Numbered from the stretch's first letter, positions 51,868-59,301 are shown. The stretch is 64,000 nucleotides of DNA from JACPDH01 sp041671505 (GCA_041671505.1 JBAZBK010000005.1:202494-266493), one strand, 5' to 3'. Notes: generated by a model not told the origin, from the sequence alone. Numbers and translations are program-made.

Positions 51868-52386
51868 TCACTTCGAGTGTGCGAGCCGCCGGAGCGACTC
51901 GAGCTGTTCGGCCGGATACGTCGCCGCGTTCACTTTCGGGTGCGCCTCGGCGATCGTCCCGTCGGGGGCGATCAGGTACGCGATCCGAGGCGCGAACTCG
52001 TCCGTCGCCGTGCCCGCGGCGCAGTAGAGCATCCCGATCGCGCGGCTCTCGTCGGGGATCAGCGGAAACGGGAAGCCGTACTTCCGGGCGAACGCGAGGC
52101 TCGCGCCGGATTTGTCGAAGCTCACTCCCACGATCTCCGCGTTCAACGCCTGGTACTCCTCGTAGCGGTCCCGGAACCCGGAACCCTCTTTCGTTCAGCC
52201 AGGTGTGTCGGCCTTGGGGAAGAACCAGAGGACGACGTAGCGGCCACGAAAGCCCGACATCGAGATCGGCGCTCCCGTGTGATCGGTCGCCGAAAACTCG
52301 GGAGCCTTCTCACCCACCTTGCGCATCGGCAGCCCGCTACCGAACAGACTCTGCGTCACCAGCTTGACGATCCCCTTGAGCGACAT
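51868..52386 (-). CDS. Selenocysteine peroxiredoxin (BCP/PrxQ type), in-frame TGA
   Basis: 172 residues if TGA at 52195-52197 is read as selenocysteine 64. Upstream of it the frame gives GEKAPEFSATDHTGAPISMS, VVLWFFPKADTPG; downstream, in the same frame, TKEGSGFRDRYEEYQAL and NAEIVGVSFDKSGASLAFAR. The BCP/PrxQ consensus is DTPGCTKEACGFRD, so TGA sits exactly at the peroxidatic Cys. The resolving Cys five residues later is Ser here. A hairpin starting nine bases after TGA has SECIS properties. It would reduce peroxides. It follows no sel genes in view. The alternatives, a TGC-to-TGA mutation or a sequencing error, are less likely given the hairpin and intact frame. Confidence 0.85.
52167..52185 (-). 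promoter_or_regulatory. Bacterial SECIS-like hairpin
   Basis: Minus strand GGTTCCGG-GTT-CCGGGACC: eight base pairs (one G-T) with a three-base loop that begins with G. It starts nine bases after the TGA, putting the loop 18 bases downstream, within the window and loop rule known for bacterial SECIS elements read by SelB. Confidence 0.7.
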
Positions 52387-52425
52387 GGCGCTACGTTAAA
52401 CAGAAGCATCGCGAGGTGCAAGCAG

Positions 52426-52616
52426 GGCGAGAGGCGAAAGGCGAGAGGCGAGAGGCGATGAGCAGGCGGAGGAGTCAATTCGAGTTTCGGATTTCGGACT
52501 TAGCTTCGCGAGACTGAGCAATTCCCGACAAGACCTGACAATTAGCGGAGCATATTCGAAATTCGAGATCACCCACTGCCTGCTCATCGCCTCTCGCCTA
52601 TCGCCTCTCGCCTACT
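52426..52616. repeat. GCGAGAGG shells around an AT-richer core
   Basis: Shell units 52426-52467 and complement 52572-52616. The core (52470-52570) is AT-richer than its surroundings (TTTCGGATTTCGGACTTAGC, ATATTCGAAATTCGAG) with no open frame. The same shell with an unrelated cargo. Confidence 0.75.
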
Positions 52617-53067
52617 CCTTCATCCACTCGAACACCCGATAGTGCCCCCCGTCCATTCCGAGACGCTCGTAGACCTTCTGCGCGGAGGCGTTGCGCGTGT
52701 CGACGTAGAGGCGGATGCCGCGGATGCCGACGCTTCCCTTCACGAGGCTCTGAATCGCCTCGTAGAGACGCCTGTAGACTCCCGCGCCCCGCGCGTCGGG
52801 GACGACGTAGACGCTCTGGATCCACCAGACGAGCCCGTCGCGCCAGTCGCTCCACTCGTACGTGATCATCAGCGATCCGACGACCATGCCGTCGAGCACC
52901 GCGACGAAGTAGCGCCCCAGCCCGGGCTCGGCAAACACCGCGGCGACGCCGCGGTTCAGCGTCCCGGGATCGAGCTCGATCCCTTCCGTTTCTCTCGCCA
53001 TCGCGAGCTGGAACTCGACGATCTTCGGGCCATCGGCTGCAGTTGCGTCACGAACGACCAGCGACAT
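52612..53067 (-). CDS. GNAT acetyltransferase
   Basis: 151 residues from ATG 53067 (GCGGAGGAAACC site). GNAT core: VRDATAADGPKIVEFQLAMA, IQSVYVVPDARGAGVYRRLY (acetyl-CoA loop) and LYVDTRNASAQKVYERLGM. Acetylates an unknown amine. Its stop lies at the edge of the repeat shell. Confidence 0.88.
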   Translation of the reverse strand: MSLVVRDATAADGPKIVEFQLAMARETEGIELDPGTLNRGVAAVFAEPGLGRYFVAVLDGMVVGSLMITYEWSDWRDGLVWWIQSVYVVPDARGAGVYRRLYEAIQSLVKGSVGIRGIRLYVDTRNASAQKVYERLGMDGGHYRVFEWMKE

Positions 53068-53203
53068 GGTTTCCTCCGCGAACGAAAAATAGCACGCGTG
53101 GCCGCGCGGAAGAGGCGAAAGGCGACAGGCGAGAGGCGATGAGCAGGACGAACCGCGCGACCAAGCTCTCCATCTCGGAGGGATGCCGTAAGGTAGCCGC
53201 CTC

Positions 53204-53319
53204 ATGTGGCGCAGGCACTCCTGCCTGCGCGCCGCCGAAGGCGGCCCGATATCGGGTGGATTCGTGCGACCCCGTGGCGGCGCTGCGCGCCGCGCGCAGG
53301 CAGGAGTGCCTGCGCCACA
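53204..53319. repeat. CAGGCACTC palindrome inside a GGTAGCC element
   Basis: TGTGGCGCAGGCACTCCTGC ... AGGAGTGCCTGCGCCACA, complete arms, inserted between GGATGCCGTAAGGTAGCCGC and the continuing half CACCGGTAAGGCCACCC of another element. Shows one family jumping into or assembling within another. Confidence 0.75.
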
Positions 53320-53561
53320 TACCAGCCGGTGGCGAGGCCCGCGAAGCGGGACGACGCCACCGGTAAGGCCACCCAATCCCAACGCACCCCGGCAGGGGTG
53401 CAACAGTAATCGCCGCGCTCCCCACCCCCACCCGATTCCGATCCCGAGCCCGGCCGTTCGTCCCCCAAACCGAACCACCGCCGATCGCCTCCTCAACCGC
53501 ATGCACCCCGTGAACGAGCCCGCGCCCGCGCCCGGCCTTTTGCCCCCTAACCAGCTCCGCT

Positions 53562-53597
53562 CCCCCCACCCCCCATCCCCGCCCCCCTTCTCCCCCC
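53562..53597 (-). other. G-quadruplex motif
   Basis: On the minus strand five runs of four to six G (loops AGAA, C, AT, T) stand in a row, 20 bases before the EamA start. The strand is the template for that gene. Confidence 0.6.
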
Positions 53598-53616
53598 TTT
53601 GCTATGATTCATCGCC

Positions 53617-54531
53617 TTGTCCTCGGCTCCCGACCTTCACCCCGATCCACGCGCCGCCGCCACGCGCGGCATGCTTCTCTTCGTTGCGTCCTCCACGCTC
53701 TTTGGCCTCATGGCCTTCATCGCCAAGATCGCCTCGGCGCGCATTCCCGGCTCCGAGGTTGCGCTCATCCGTTTCCTCGTCGGACTCGTGCCGGTGCTCC
53801 TGATCCCCGGGATACGGAGGCGGTCGTTCGAATGGACACGGCTCGACCTTCTCGTGCTCCGCGGCGTCTTCGGCGGCACGGCGGTGCTCTTCTACTTCCT
53901 CGCCATCGCGCACATCCCGGTCGGCATCGCGACGCTGCTCAACTACCTCTCCCCCGTCTTCGCCGGTATCTACGCCGCCGCCTTCGCCGGAGAGCCGTTG
54001 CGTGCGCGGATCGTAGTCCCCCTCTTCGTCACGCTCGTCGGCGTCTGGCTCGTCGTCGGCGCCGGCGCGCACGGCCCTAACTTCATGGGCTTCGGCAAAT
54101 GGGAGCTCGTCGGACTGCTCTCCGCCGTCTGTTCGGGCGCGGCGGTCACCGCGATCCGCGTCGCGCGGCGCACCGAGAACTCCTGGGCGATCTTCTCCAG
54201 CTTCACGATCTTTGGAGCGATCGTCACGGCCCCTTTCGCACTCTGGCACTGGGTTCCGCCGACGCCGTACGAGTGGCTGCTGCTCGTCCTCGTCGGCCTC
54301 GTCTCGATCGCCGCGCAGATGCTGATGACCCACGCCTTCCGCTGGGTCCAGACGCTCATCGCCGGCGTGATCTCGCAGACCGGCGTCGTCGTCGCGATGC
54401 TCCTCGGCACGATCTTCCTCGCCGAGCGCCTCACGCCTCGTTCGATGATCGGAACGATCGTCACGCTGATCGGCGTCGTCGCCGTGATGATCGTCAGCAA
54501 CCGCCGCGAAGCCGAAGAGATCGAGCCCTGA
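53617..54531 (+). CDS. EamA/DMT-family transporter
   Basis: 304 residues from TTG 53617, with ten hydrophobic helices in two EamA halves (GMLLFVASSTLFGLMAFIAK, VALIRFLVGLVPVLL; then WELVGLLSAVCSGAAVTAIR, GVISQTGVVVAMLLGTIFLA). Exports or imports small metabolites; the substrate cannot be told. No ribosome site is visible at TTG; ATG 53671 (start of helix 1) is an alternative. A G-quadruplex motif lies just upstream. Confidence 0.87.
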   Translation: MSSAPDLHPDPRAAATRGMLLFVASSTLFGLMAFIAKIASARIPGSEVALIRFLVGLVPVLLIPGIRRRSFEWTRLDLLVLRGVFGGTAVLFYFLAIAHIPVGIATLLNYLSPVFAGIYAAAFAGEPLRARIVVPLFVTLVGVWLVVGAGAHGPNFMGFGKWELVGLLSAVCSGAAVTAIRVARRTENSWAIFSSFTIFGAIVTAPFALWHWVPPTPYEWLLLVLVGLVSIAAQMLMTHAFRWVQTLIAGVISQTGVVVAMLLGTIFLAERLTPRSMIGTIVTLIGVVAVMIVSNRREAEEIEP

Positions 54532-54842
54532 GGCGGCCCCTCCAAAACGCATCGCCTGAGTTAGGGTTTGCTGCCTGATTCCGCAGGACTCCGCACGCCG
54601 GAGGCGTGCCAGAAGGTAGCCCCGGGTCGCCCCGCTTCGCGGGGCGACCCGGGGTGAGCGGACGAATATGGTCTCGCACCCCGGCAGGGGTGCCAGATCG
54701 CAGTTATCTGGTCAATCGCTGGCACCACGCCGGGGTGCTCGCGTCCCCAACTGCCGATTCCCGGCGGTCGCCCCATGAGGCGGGGCGACCCCCGGCTACC
54801 TTCTGACATCCCTCCGGGATGTGGATCTCAATCGGTTGCGGG
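54532..54842. repeat. GGTAGCC palindromic element, copy 2, in a gene-free stretch
   Basis: Element at 54589-54825, starting GCACGCCGGAGGCGTGCCAG and ending ACATCCCTCCGGGATG, with inner CACCCCGGCAGGGGTG and GCACCACGCCGGGGTGC hairpins. Inverted in overall order relative to copy 1 at 36082-36312. No gene seen in the 311 bases. Confidence 0.8.
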
Positions 54843-55370
54843 TTACCCCCGCGCCACCGCGCGGACCATGATCACGTCGCGCTGCGGGTCGTCGCCCACG
54901 ACGAAGGTGTGCGAGCCCGATTCCTCGAATCCCGACTTCCGGTAGAACGCGATCGCGCGGGGATTGAGCTCCCAGACTCCGAGCCAGACGAGGTCGGCGC
55001 CACCACGTTCGGCGAGGCGGAGAGCCTCACCCATCAATTCCTGCGCCAGCCCTCGCCCGTGCCACGTCCGGACCACGTAGATGCGCTGGATCTCCATCGG
55101 ATGCGCCGCGACGAGATGCTCGGGCGCATGACCCCATCGCAGCTGTGCGTACGCGACGAGCTCGCCCTCGTCCTCGCAGATCAGCGTCGTGATCGACGGA
55201 TCGAGAATCTCCCGCGCCTGGATCGCTTCGCCGTACTGCTCCCTGCAGTGATGCTCCATGTTCTCCGGCGTGTTCATCGCCGCGAACGCATCGCGAAAGG
55301 TTTGCTCCGCCAGCTCCCCAAGACGCGCGGCGTCCCGCTCCTCCGCTCTCCTGATGATTGGCTTCGCCAT
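54843..55370 (-). CDS. GNAT acetyltransferase
   Basis: 175 residues from ATG 55370. RRAEERDAARLGELAEQTFR, IQRIYVVRTWHGRGLAQELM (acetyl-CoA loop) and WLGVWELNPRAIAFYRKSGF are standard GNAT blocks. Substrate unknown. The longer frame upstream has no homology. First of a leftward run of small genes extending to the cassette array. Confidence 0.88.
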   Translation of the reverse strand: MAKPIIRRAEERDAARLGELAEQTFRDAFAAMNTPENMEHHCREQYGEAIQAREILDPSITTLICEDEGELVAYAQLRWGHAPEHLVAAHPMEIQRIYVVRTWHGRGLAQELMGEALRLAERGGADLVWLGVWELNPRAIAFYRKSGFEESGSHTFVVGDDPQRDVIMVRAVARG

Positions 55371-55423
55371 CGCTTTTCCGCAGCCTCCGATCTCACGACG
55401 CGACACCCTTCGGGCGTCTTTTT

Positions 55424-56029
55424 TCAGGCACCATGGTGCCAGATCATCAGATCGAATGCGCGGCGACGGAACCACTCCTCGGTGACGATCCCGCGCGCAC
55501 CGCGATCCGGCGCCGACGGCTTCGACGCAAGCTCATTGCATGCCGCGACGAGCGCGCCCCGATGACTCGCATAGCACTCGTGCCACGCCTCGAGGTATGC
55601 GGCGTAGTCGCCTTTCGGCGTGCCGAGATGTTCGCGAACGACGCTGTCGTAGATCACGAATGGATCGCGATACTTCGCCCAGAGCAGCTTCGTCGCGAGA
55701 GAGAGGTAGAGAGTCCCGCCGTACGCGCGTGCAACCGACTCGGCGACGCCCGTCGCCACCGGCGCGACGTCGGCGGCGGAAACGCGTTCACCGTCGACTC
55801 CGGCGAAGCAACGTCGCAGGAGCTCGAATCGAGGCACCCCGAGGCGCTCCTCCGGGCCACGTCGCAGACCGCGCACCACTCCGAAGTACGTCGCAGCCCT
55901 GCCGAGCGCCTCGCGCTGCCGCGCCCGTCCCTTCTCGTGCAGCGCCAGATGCAGCGGCTCTTCGTGGTCGAGCCACTGAACGAGGAGCCTGCCGGCGGCC
56001 TCGCGCGCCGCTTTACGTGGTGGCTTCAT
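55424..56029 (-). CDS. Hypothetical protein
   Basis: 201 residues from ATG 56029; a longer form from 56095 is possible. Not recognised. Positively charged N-terminus, helix-rich, with GTLYLSLATKLLWAKYRDPF and YAAYLEAWHECYASH. Soluble, no motif. Codon use matches its neighbours. Part of the co-directional run 54.8-58.3 kb. Confidence 0.6.
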   Translation of the reverse strand: MKPPRKAAREAAGRLLVQWLDHEEPLHLALHEKGRARQREALGRAATYFGVVRGLRRGPEERLGVPRFELLRRCFAGVDGERVSAADVAPVATGVAESVARAYGGTLYLSLATKLLWAKYRDPFVIYDSVVREHLGTPKGDYAAYLEAWHECYASHRGALVAACNELASKPSAPDRGARGIVTEEWFRRRAFDLMIWHHGA

Positions 56030-56107
56030 GCTTGATGCAGCTGACCCCATTCCATTCGGACGCAGAGCCGGGCCGGTACCAGCGCCCGAGCACACCGGGC
56101 CGCGTCC

Positions 56108-56314
56108 CTACGACGACTTGCCCTTCTTCTTGACCACAACGTTCCGGGCGAGAGTCTTGAAACGGACGCCGTTCGACTGCTCGACGGTGATCGTGACATG
56201 ACCAGTCTTGCTGGTGTGGAGATCTCGCACGGCGCCCGACTTCCCCTTGTGCGTTCCAGCGACGACTTCGCACATCTCGCCGTCTCTCAGCTCGCTCTTC
56301 AATTTCGTATTCAC
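56108..56314 (-). CDS. Small KOW-domain protein
   Basis: 68 residues from GTG 56314, preferred because AGGGGGA lies seven bases before it; GTG 56347 would overlap the VOC gene stop. A single KOW motif, VAGTHKGKSGAVRDLHTSK, then a basic tail VVVKKKGKSS. KOW domains bind RNA or proteins in L24/L26/NusG relatives; a free-standing one of this size is of unknown role. Downstream of the VOC and DUF1801 genes. Confidence 0.7.
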   Translation of the reverse strand: MNTKLKSELRDGEMCEVVAGTHKGKSGAVRDLHTSKTGHVTITVEQSNGVRFKTLARNVVVKKKGKSS

Positions 56315-56336
56315 TCTCGTCCCCCTGGTCCGGAAC

Positions 56337-56699
56337 TCATGGCTCACGCTTCCTGCTCTCCCCGATCCAGAGACGATTCCCGTCGGGATCGTCGATGCGA
56401 AATTCCGTCATGCCGTAGAAGGTGACCTCCAGGTCGGGGAGCGCCAGCCCATTCCTGCGCGCTTCCGCGTGATACGCGGTGATGTCGTCCGGATAAAGAT
56501 AGAGAACGGAGCAGCGTGGTGCGTCGGGATGAGCGTTGATCGATTGGTCGAGCATCAACCGGCAGTCGTCGAGGCGAAGCATCGCCCAACCCCAGCCGTC
56601 GTTCCGCTCCTCGACGCTGAACCCGAGCCGCTGGTAAAAGTCGACGCTCGCTGCCACGCTCCTGACCGGCAGCATCGGGATGATTCGATTCATCGTCAT
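56337..56699 (-). CDS. VOC/glyoxalase-fold protein
   Basis: 120 residues. VOC superfamily: PMLPVRSVAASVDFYQRLGF, LYLYPDDITAYHAEARRNG and DPDGNRLWIGES. Bleomycin-resistance-like size; binding or dioxygenase/lyase role cannot be told, and the metal-ligand set seems incomplete. ATGA overlap with the upstream DUF1801 gene, so the two are coupled. Confidence 0.85.
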   Translation of the reverse strand: MTMNRIIPMLPVRSVAASVDFYQRLGFSVEERNDGWGWAMLRLDDCRLMLDQSINAHPDAPRCSVLYLYPDDITAYHAEARRNGLALPDLEVTFYGMTEFRIDDPDGNRLWIGESRKREP

Positions 56700-57172
56700 T
56701 TGCCCGCCTTGGCCTTACCGCTCGACGGGCCCGGCGGGCGCGACGCGTTCAGCGTCACCGCCGCGCGGATGAGCGCCTTCAGCGCCTTCTCATCGACCGT
56801 CGCACCTTCCGGAAAGTCGATTGCGCGCCGGGTGTTCCCTTCGAGGCTGGAGTTGAAGAGTCCCTTCGGGTCGTCGAGCGCAGCTCCCTTCGCGAACGTC
56901 AGCTTCACAACCTTCTTGTACGTCTCGCCCGTGCAGATCAGGCCGTCGTGCGACCACACGGGCACGTTCCACTTCCACTCCTCGACGACGTCGGGGTCGG
57001 CCTGCCTGATCACGGCACGGAGCCGCGCGAGCATCTCACCTCGCCAGTCGCCAAGCTCGGCGATCCTCTGGTCGATCAACTGCGACGGAGACTTCCCTTC
57101 CTGAGACGCGTCCTTCTTCACGCTGCTTCCTTCCTTCCGTTCGACTGGCTTCCTGCGGCTCACGTTAGGCAT
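56696..57172 (-). CDS. DUF1801-family protein
   Basis: 158 residues from ATG 57172; GTG 57121 with GGAAGG upstream and ATG 57199 are alternatives. Core IAELGDWRGEMLARLRAVIR, VVEEWKWNVPVWSHDGLICT and KKVVKLTFAKGAALDDPKGL match the DUF1801/YdhG-like fold, of unknown biochemical role. Ends with a Lys/Gly-rich tail. Overlaps the VOC gene. Confidence 0.85.
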   Translation of the reverse strand: MPNVSRRKPVERKEGSSVKKDASQEGKSPSQLIDQRIAELGDWRGEMLARLRAVIRQADPDVVEEWKWNVPVWSHDGLICTGETYKKVVKLTFAKGAALDDPKGLFNSSLEGNTRRAIDFPEGATVDEKALKALIRAAVTLNASRPPGPSSGKAKAGK

Positions 57173-57512
57173 CACGAGTCTCCGACGGATGGCGGTCACG
57201 CCTCACGCGATTTTACCCGAACCTGCAGACCGCGCGAACCCGTGCGGCTGGACCGTTCGGCCATGAGCTCGCCGCATGGCGGCGCGTCGCTGGCCTTGCC
57301 GCCATAAAGAGAACGGCATGCACGTGAGTCACGAAGCGCCATGTAGCAAAGGCCTCTGGCCTTTGCCCCCCGTGCCACTTGCGCCTGTCGCGCCGTTCGC
57401 CAAGGCGAGACGCCTTGGCTACAGGCCAGAAAGCGGCAACCGTCCATGCCTGAAATGCAGTGGAAGCTTGAAGAAGTGCGGCCCCGGCTCACCGCATCAT
57501 CTTCGAGTCGAT
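57173..57512. other. Gene-free stretch with one palindrome
   Basis: 340 bases; contains a short element (57341-57426): TGTAGCAAAGGCCTCTGGCC with its hairpin and GCCAAGGCGAGACGCCTTGG, bracketed by TGTAGC and GGCTACA. No gene seen. Confidence 0.6.
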
Positions 57513-58265
57513 TCACGAGCGCTCGCGACTCCCGGCCGCCGGCTCGAAGAACACGGCCTGCCCTGTCGCGAGGCGACTGCGCCGAGTGACAGTGCCGTAG
57601 ACCCCGACTCTGTTGTCCCTCACCCGAACGATCGTCTTCAGTAGTTCGGCGGTGGGGCGCGCCGAGTCAGGGTCGAAGTTCACCATGGAACAGCGTTCGT
57701 CGCGATTGGTGACGAATACGGCTGCGGACTCGTCAGTGTCGCCGAACGAGAGGACACCGCCGACCCACTCGTCCTCCTCGAACGGCACTGCTCGTGAGGA
57801 TGCGATCACGATGTTCGGTCGAAATCTCCGGACGTCGGGGCGTTGATCCGCGAGCCTGCTGACGTCATCGACCGTCGTCGACGTGATCAGGGAGATGCTC
57901 GCTTCGTCGAAGATGCCGCGGTTAAGGTGCACCATTTCGACCGGAGAACCGTGGCGGCGGCCGACATCCAACGCCAATTCCTCGCCGAACAGGGCCACCT
58001 CCTCACCCTCCGGAGTGCGAACGTGGGTGGGAAGGACTTCCGGGGCGCCCGATCCCCGGCGCACTGGAGTAAAGAGCCGGAGTTCGGGAAGCCTGGAGGC
58101 CGTCAGCCAGGGGAACCCGCCCCGATCGTCGGCCCGGCGGAACGCCAGGCGCCGGTCACCGTCGAGGCCGTGCCAGCCCAATTCGGCGCCCTCGAGAGGC
58201 TCACCTCTCATCGACTTCACCGGGTAGCGGAAGATCGCCTCGACTTCACCAACCTTGATACGCAT
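57513..58265 (-). CDS. MOSC-domain protein
   Basis: 250 residues. MOSC N-terminal beta-barrel (AIFRYPVKSMRGEPLEGAEL) followed by the MOSC core (FRPNIVIASSRAVPFEEDEW, RDERCSMVNFDPDSA, the conserved Cys in DERCS). Such proteins bind a sulfur or molybdenum cofactor-related group, as in mARC and YcbX. It lies at the left end of the cassette array and its start is 15 bases from the first attC-like site. Confidence 0.88.
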   Translation of the reverse strand: MRIKVGEVEAIFRYPVKSMRGEPLEGAELGWHGLDGDRRLAFRRADDRGGFPWLTASRLPELRLFTPVRRGSGAPEVLPTHVRTPEGEEVALFGEELALDVGRRHGSPVEMVHLNRGIFDEASISLITSTTVDDVSRLADQRPDVRRFRPNIVIASSRAVPFEEDEWVGGVLSFGDTDESAAVFVTNRDERCSMVNFDPDSARPTAELLKTIVRVRDNRVGVYGTVTRRSRLATGQAVFFEPAAGSRERS

Positions 58266-58279
58266 GTTCGCTTTCGTCG

Positions 58280-58383
58280 ACCTAACGCCCTGCGATCAGC
58301 GATGCGGGCGTGGAGGTGAAAGTGTAGCACGCTGCAACTCCCGGTACCGCGCGACGCTGCCCGGCGCAACGCCTCGGTTAGGC
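58280..58383. other. Degenerate attC-like site at the array end
   Basis: ACCTAACG on the left and GGTTAGGC on the right, 104 bases apart, the same size as the clear attC sites, but the inner arms pair poorly. Probably the oldest, decayed site of the array. Confidence 0.45.
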
Positions 58384-58547
58384 CCTGCGGGCTCAAACTA
58401 ACGCCCAACCAACCGCGGCCAGATCGATGAACGATGAATTCAGAACCCGGAGGCGCCGCCGTGAACCCCTTTCTGGGTTCAACATTCATCGTTCTAACTT
58501 CTAACTTCAGGTTCTTCTTTCGCAATTAAAGGCAATTGCAGTTAGGC
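58384..58547. other. Gene-less remnant ending in GTTAGGC, with inserted inverted repeat
   Basis: Between the degenerate site and GTTAGGC (58541-58547) there is no open frame. AAACTAACG at 58394 could be its left box. An inverted repeat (58440-58509, GAACGATGAATTCAGAACCC and GGGTTCAACATTCATCGTTC) related to the one at 9227-9325 fills it. Confidence 0.45.
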
Positions 58548-58573
58548 AAGCCCGTGCCGCCCCCTCTCGGACG

Positions 58574-59053
58574 TCAGCCACGCCGCGCCGCTTCGATCGC
58601 GGCGATGTCGATCTTCCGCATCTGCATCATCGCCTCGAACGCGCGTTTGGCGGCGGCCCGATCGGGATCGATGATAGCGGCGATGAGCGCGCGAGGCGTG
58701 ATCTGCCACGACAGGCCCCACTTGTCCCTGCACCAGCCGCATGCGCTCTCCTGGCCGCCGTTACCCACGATCGCGTTCCACAGGCGATCGGTCTCGACCT
58801 GGTCGTCCGTCGCGACCTGAAACGAAAACGCCTCGCTATGCTTGAACGCCGGGCCGCCATTCAAGCCGAGACACGGGATGCCGAGCACAGTGAACTCGAC
58901 AGTCAAGACGTCGCCCTCGCTGCCGTCGGGATAGTCGCCGGGGGCGCGAAGGACCGCGCCCACCGCGCTGTCGGGAAACGTCTCGGCATAAAACTTCGCG
59001 GCATCCAGAGCGGCGCCGTCGTACCAGAGGCAGATCGTGTTCTTCGGAACCAT
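58574..59053 (-). CDS. PhnB-like VOC protein (cassette gene)
   Basis: 159 residues. PhnB/3-demethylubiquinone-methyltransferase-like VOC fold: MVPKNTICLWYDGAALDAAK, FPDSAVGAV, LGLNGGPAFKHSEAFSFQVA and CGWCRDKWGLSWQITPRAL. Common in cassette arrays, mode of action unknown. Its attC side is degenerate on the left, a clear attC (59198-59301) lies on the right, 144 bases from the start. Confidence 0.85.
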   Translation of the reverse strand: MVPKNTICLWYDGAALDAAKFYAETFPDSAVGAVLRAPGDYPDGSEGDVLTVEFTVLGIPCLGLNGGPAFKHSEAFSFQVATDDQVETDRLWNAIVGNGGQESACGWCRDKWGLSWQITPRALIAAIIDPDRAAAKRAFEAMMQMRKIDIAAIEAARRG

Positions 59054-59197
59054 GTTCGTCCTCCATTCGTTGACGTTTGCGTGAATCCGCGACGCGCAGG
59101 CCTTCGCGCAGGCCAGCCAGCAACACCGGGCCGGGAAGCGCCCGTTGCTTCACCGAGCGCGATCTCCCTTTGACTCGACCCGGGGGGACTGGACGCC

Positions 59198-59301
59198 GCC
59201 TGACGTACTGGCCTCCGTCGCGACGACGCGGCCGCGCTACCCGAACAGTTCACGACACATGGTTTGTCGCGTCATCGTGCCCTGCATGCGCCTGGTTAGG
59301 G
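59198..59301. other. attC site 1
   Basis: Boxes GCCTGACG and GTTAGGG, about 104 bases apart; inner arms CGACGACGCGG and TGTCGCGTCATCG pair. The central part CCGAACAGTTCACGACACAT matches that of the other sites. Left box varies (TGAC for TAAC). Confidence 0.75.

Larger units (their letters stand above)
53068..53616. repeat. Gene-free stretch: nested palindromes and a G-quadruplex motif
   Basis: Contains one GCGAGAGG shell (53110-53143), a GGTAGCC-type element (53172-53410) split by a CAGGCACTC-type palindrome (53204-53319), and a C-rich tract before the EamA gene. No gene seen. Confidence 0.7.

Noticed and set aside
52195..52386. Peroxiredoxin as a nonsense pseudogene
   Set aside because: The only disruption is at the catalytic Cys codon, the frame is intact on both sides, and a SECIS-like hairpin follows at the right distance.
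55401..55430. Terminator hairpin GAC-A-CCC-TTC-GGG-C-GTC with a T-run
   Set aside because: It points along the plus strand, where no gene ends, and contains a mismatch; likely chance.
57164..57170. GTTAGGC as another attC right box
   Set aside because: It is the ATG-CCT-AAC start region of the DUF1801 gene and has no matching left box about 100 bases away.
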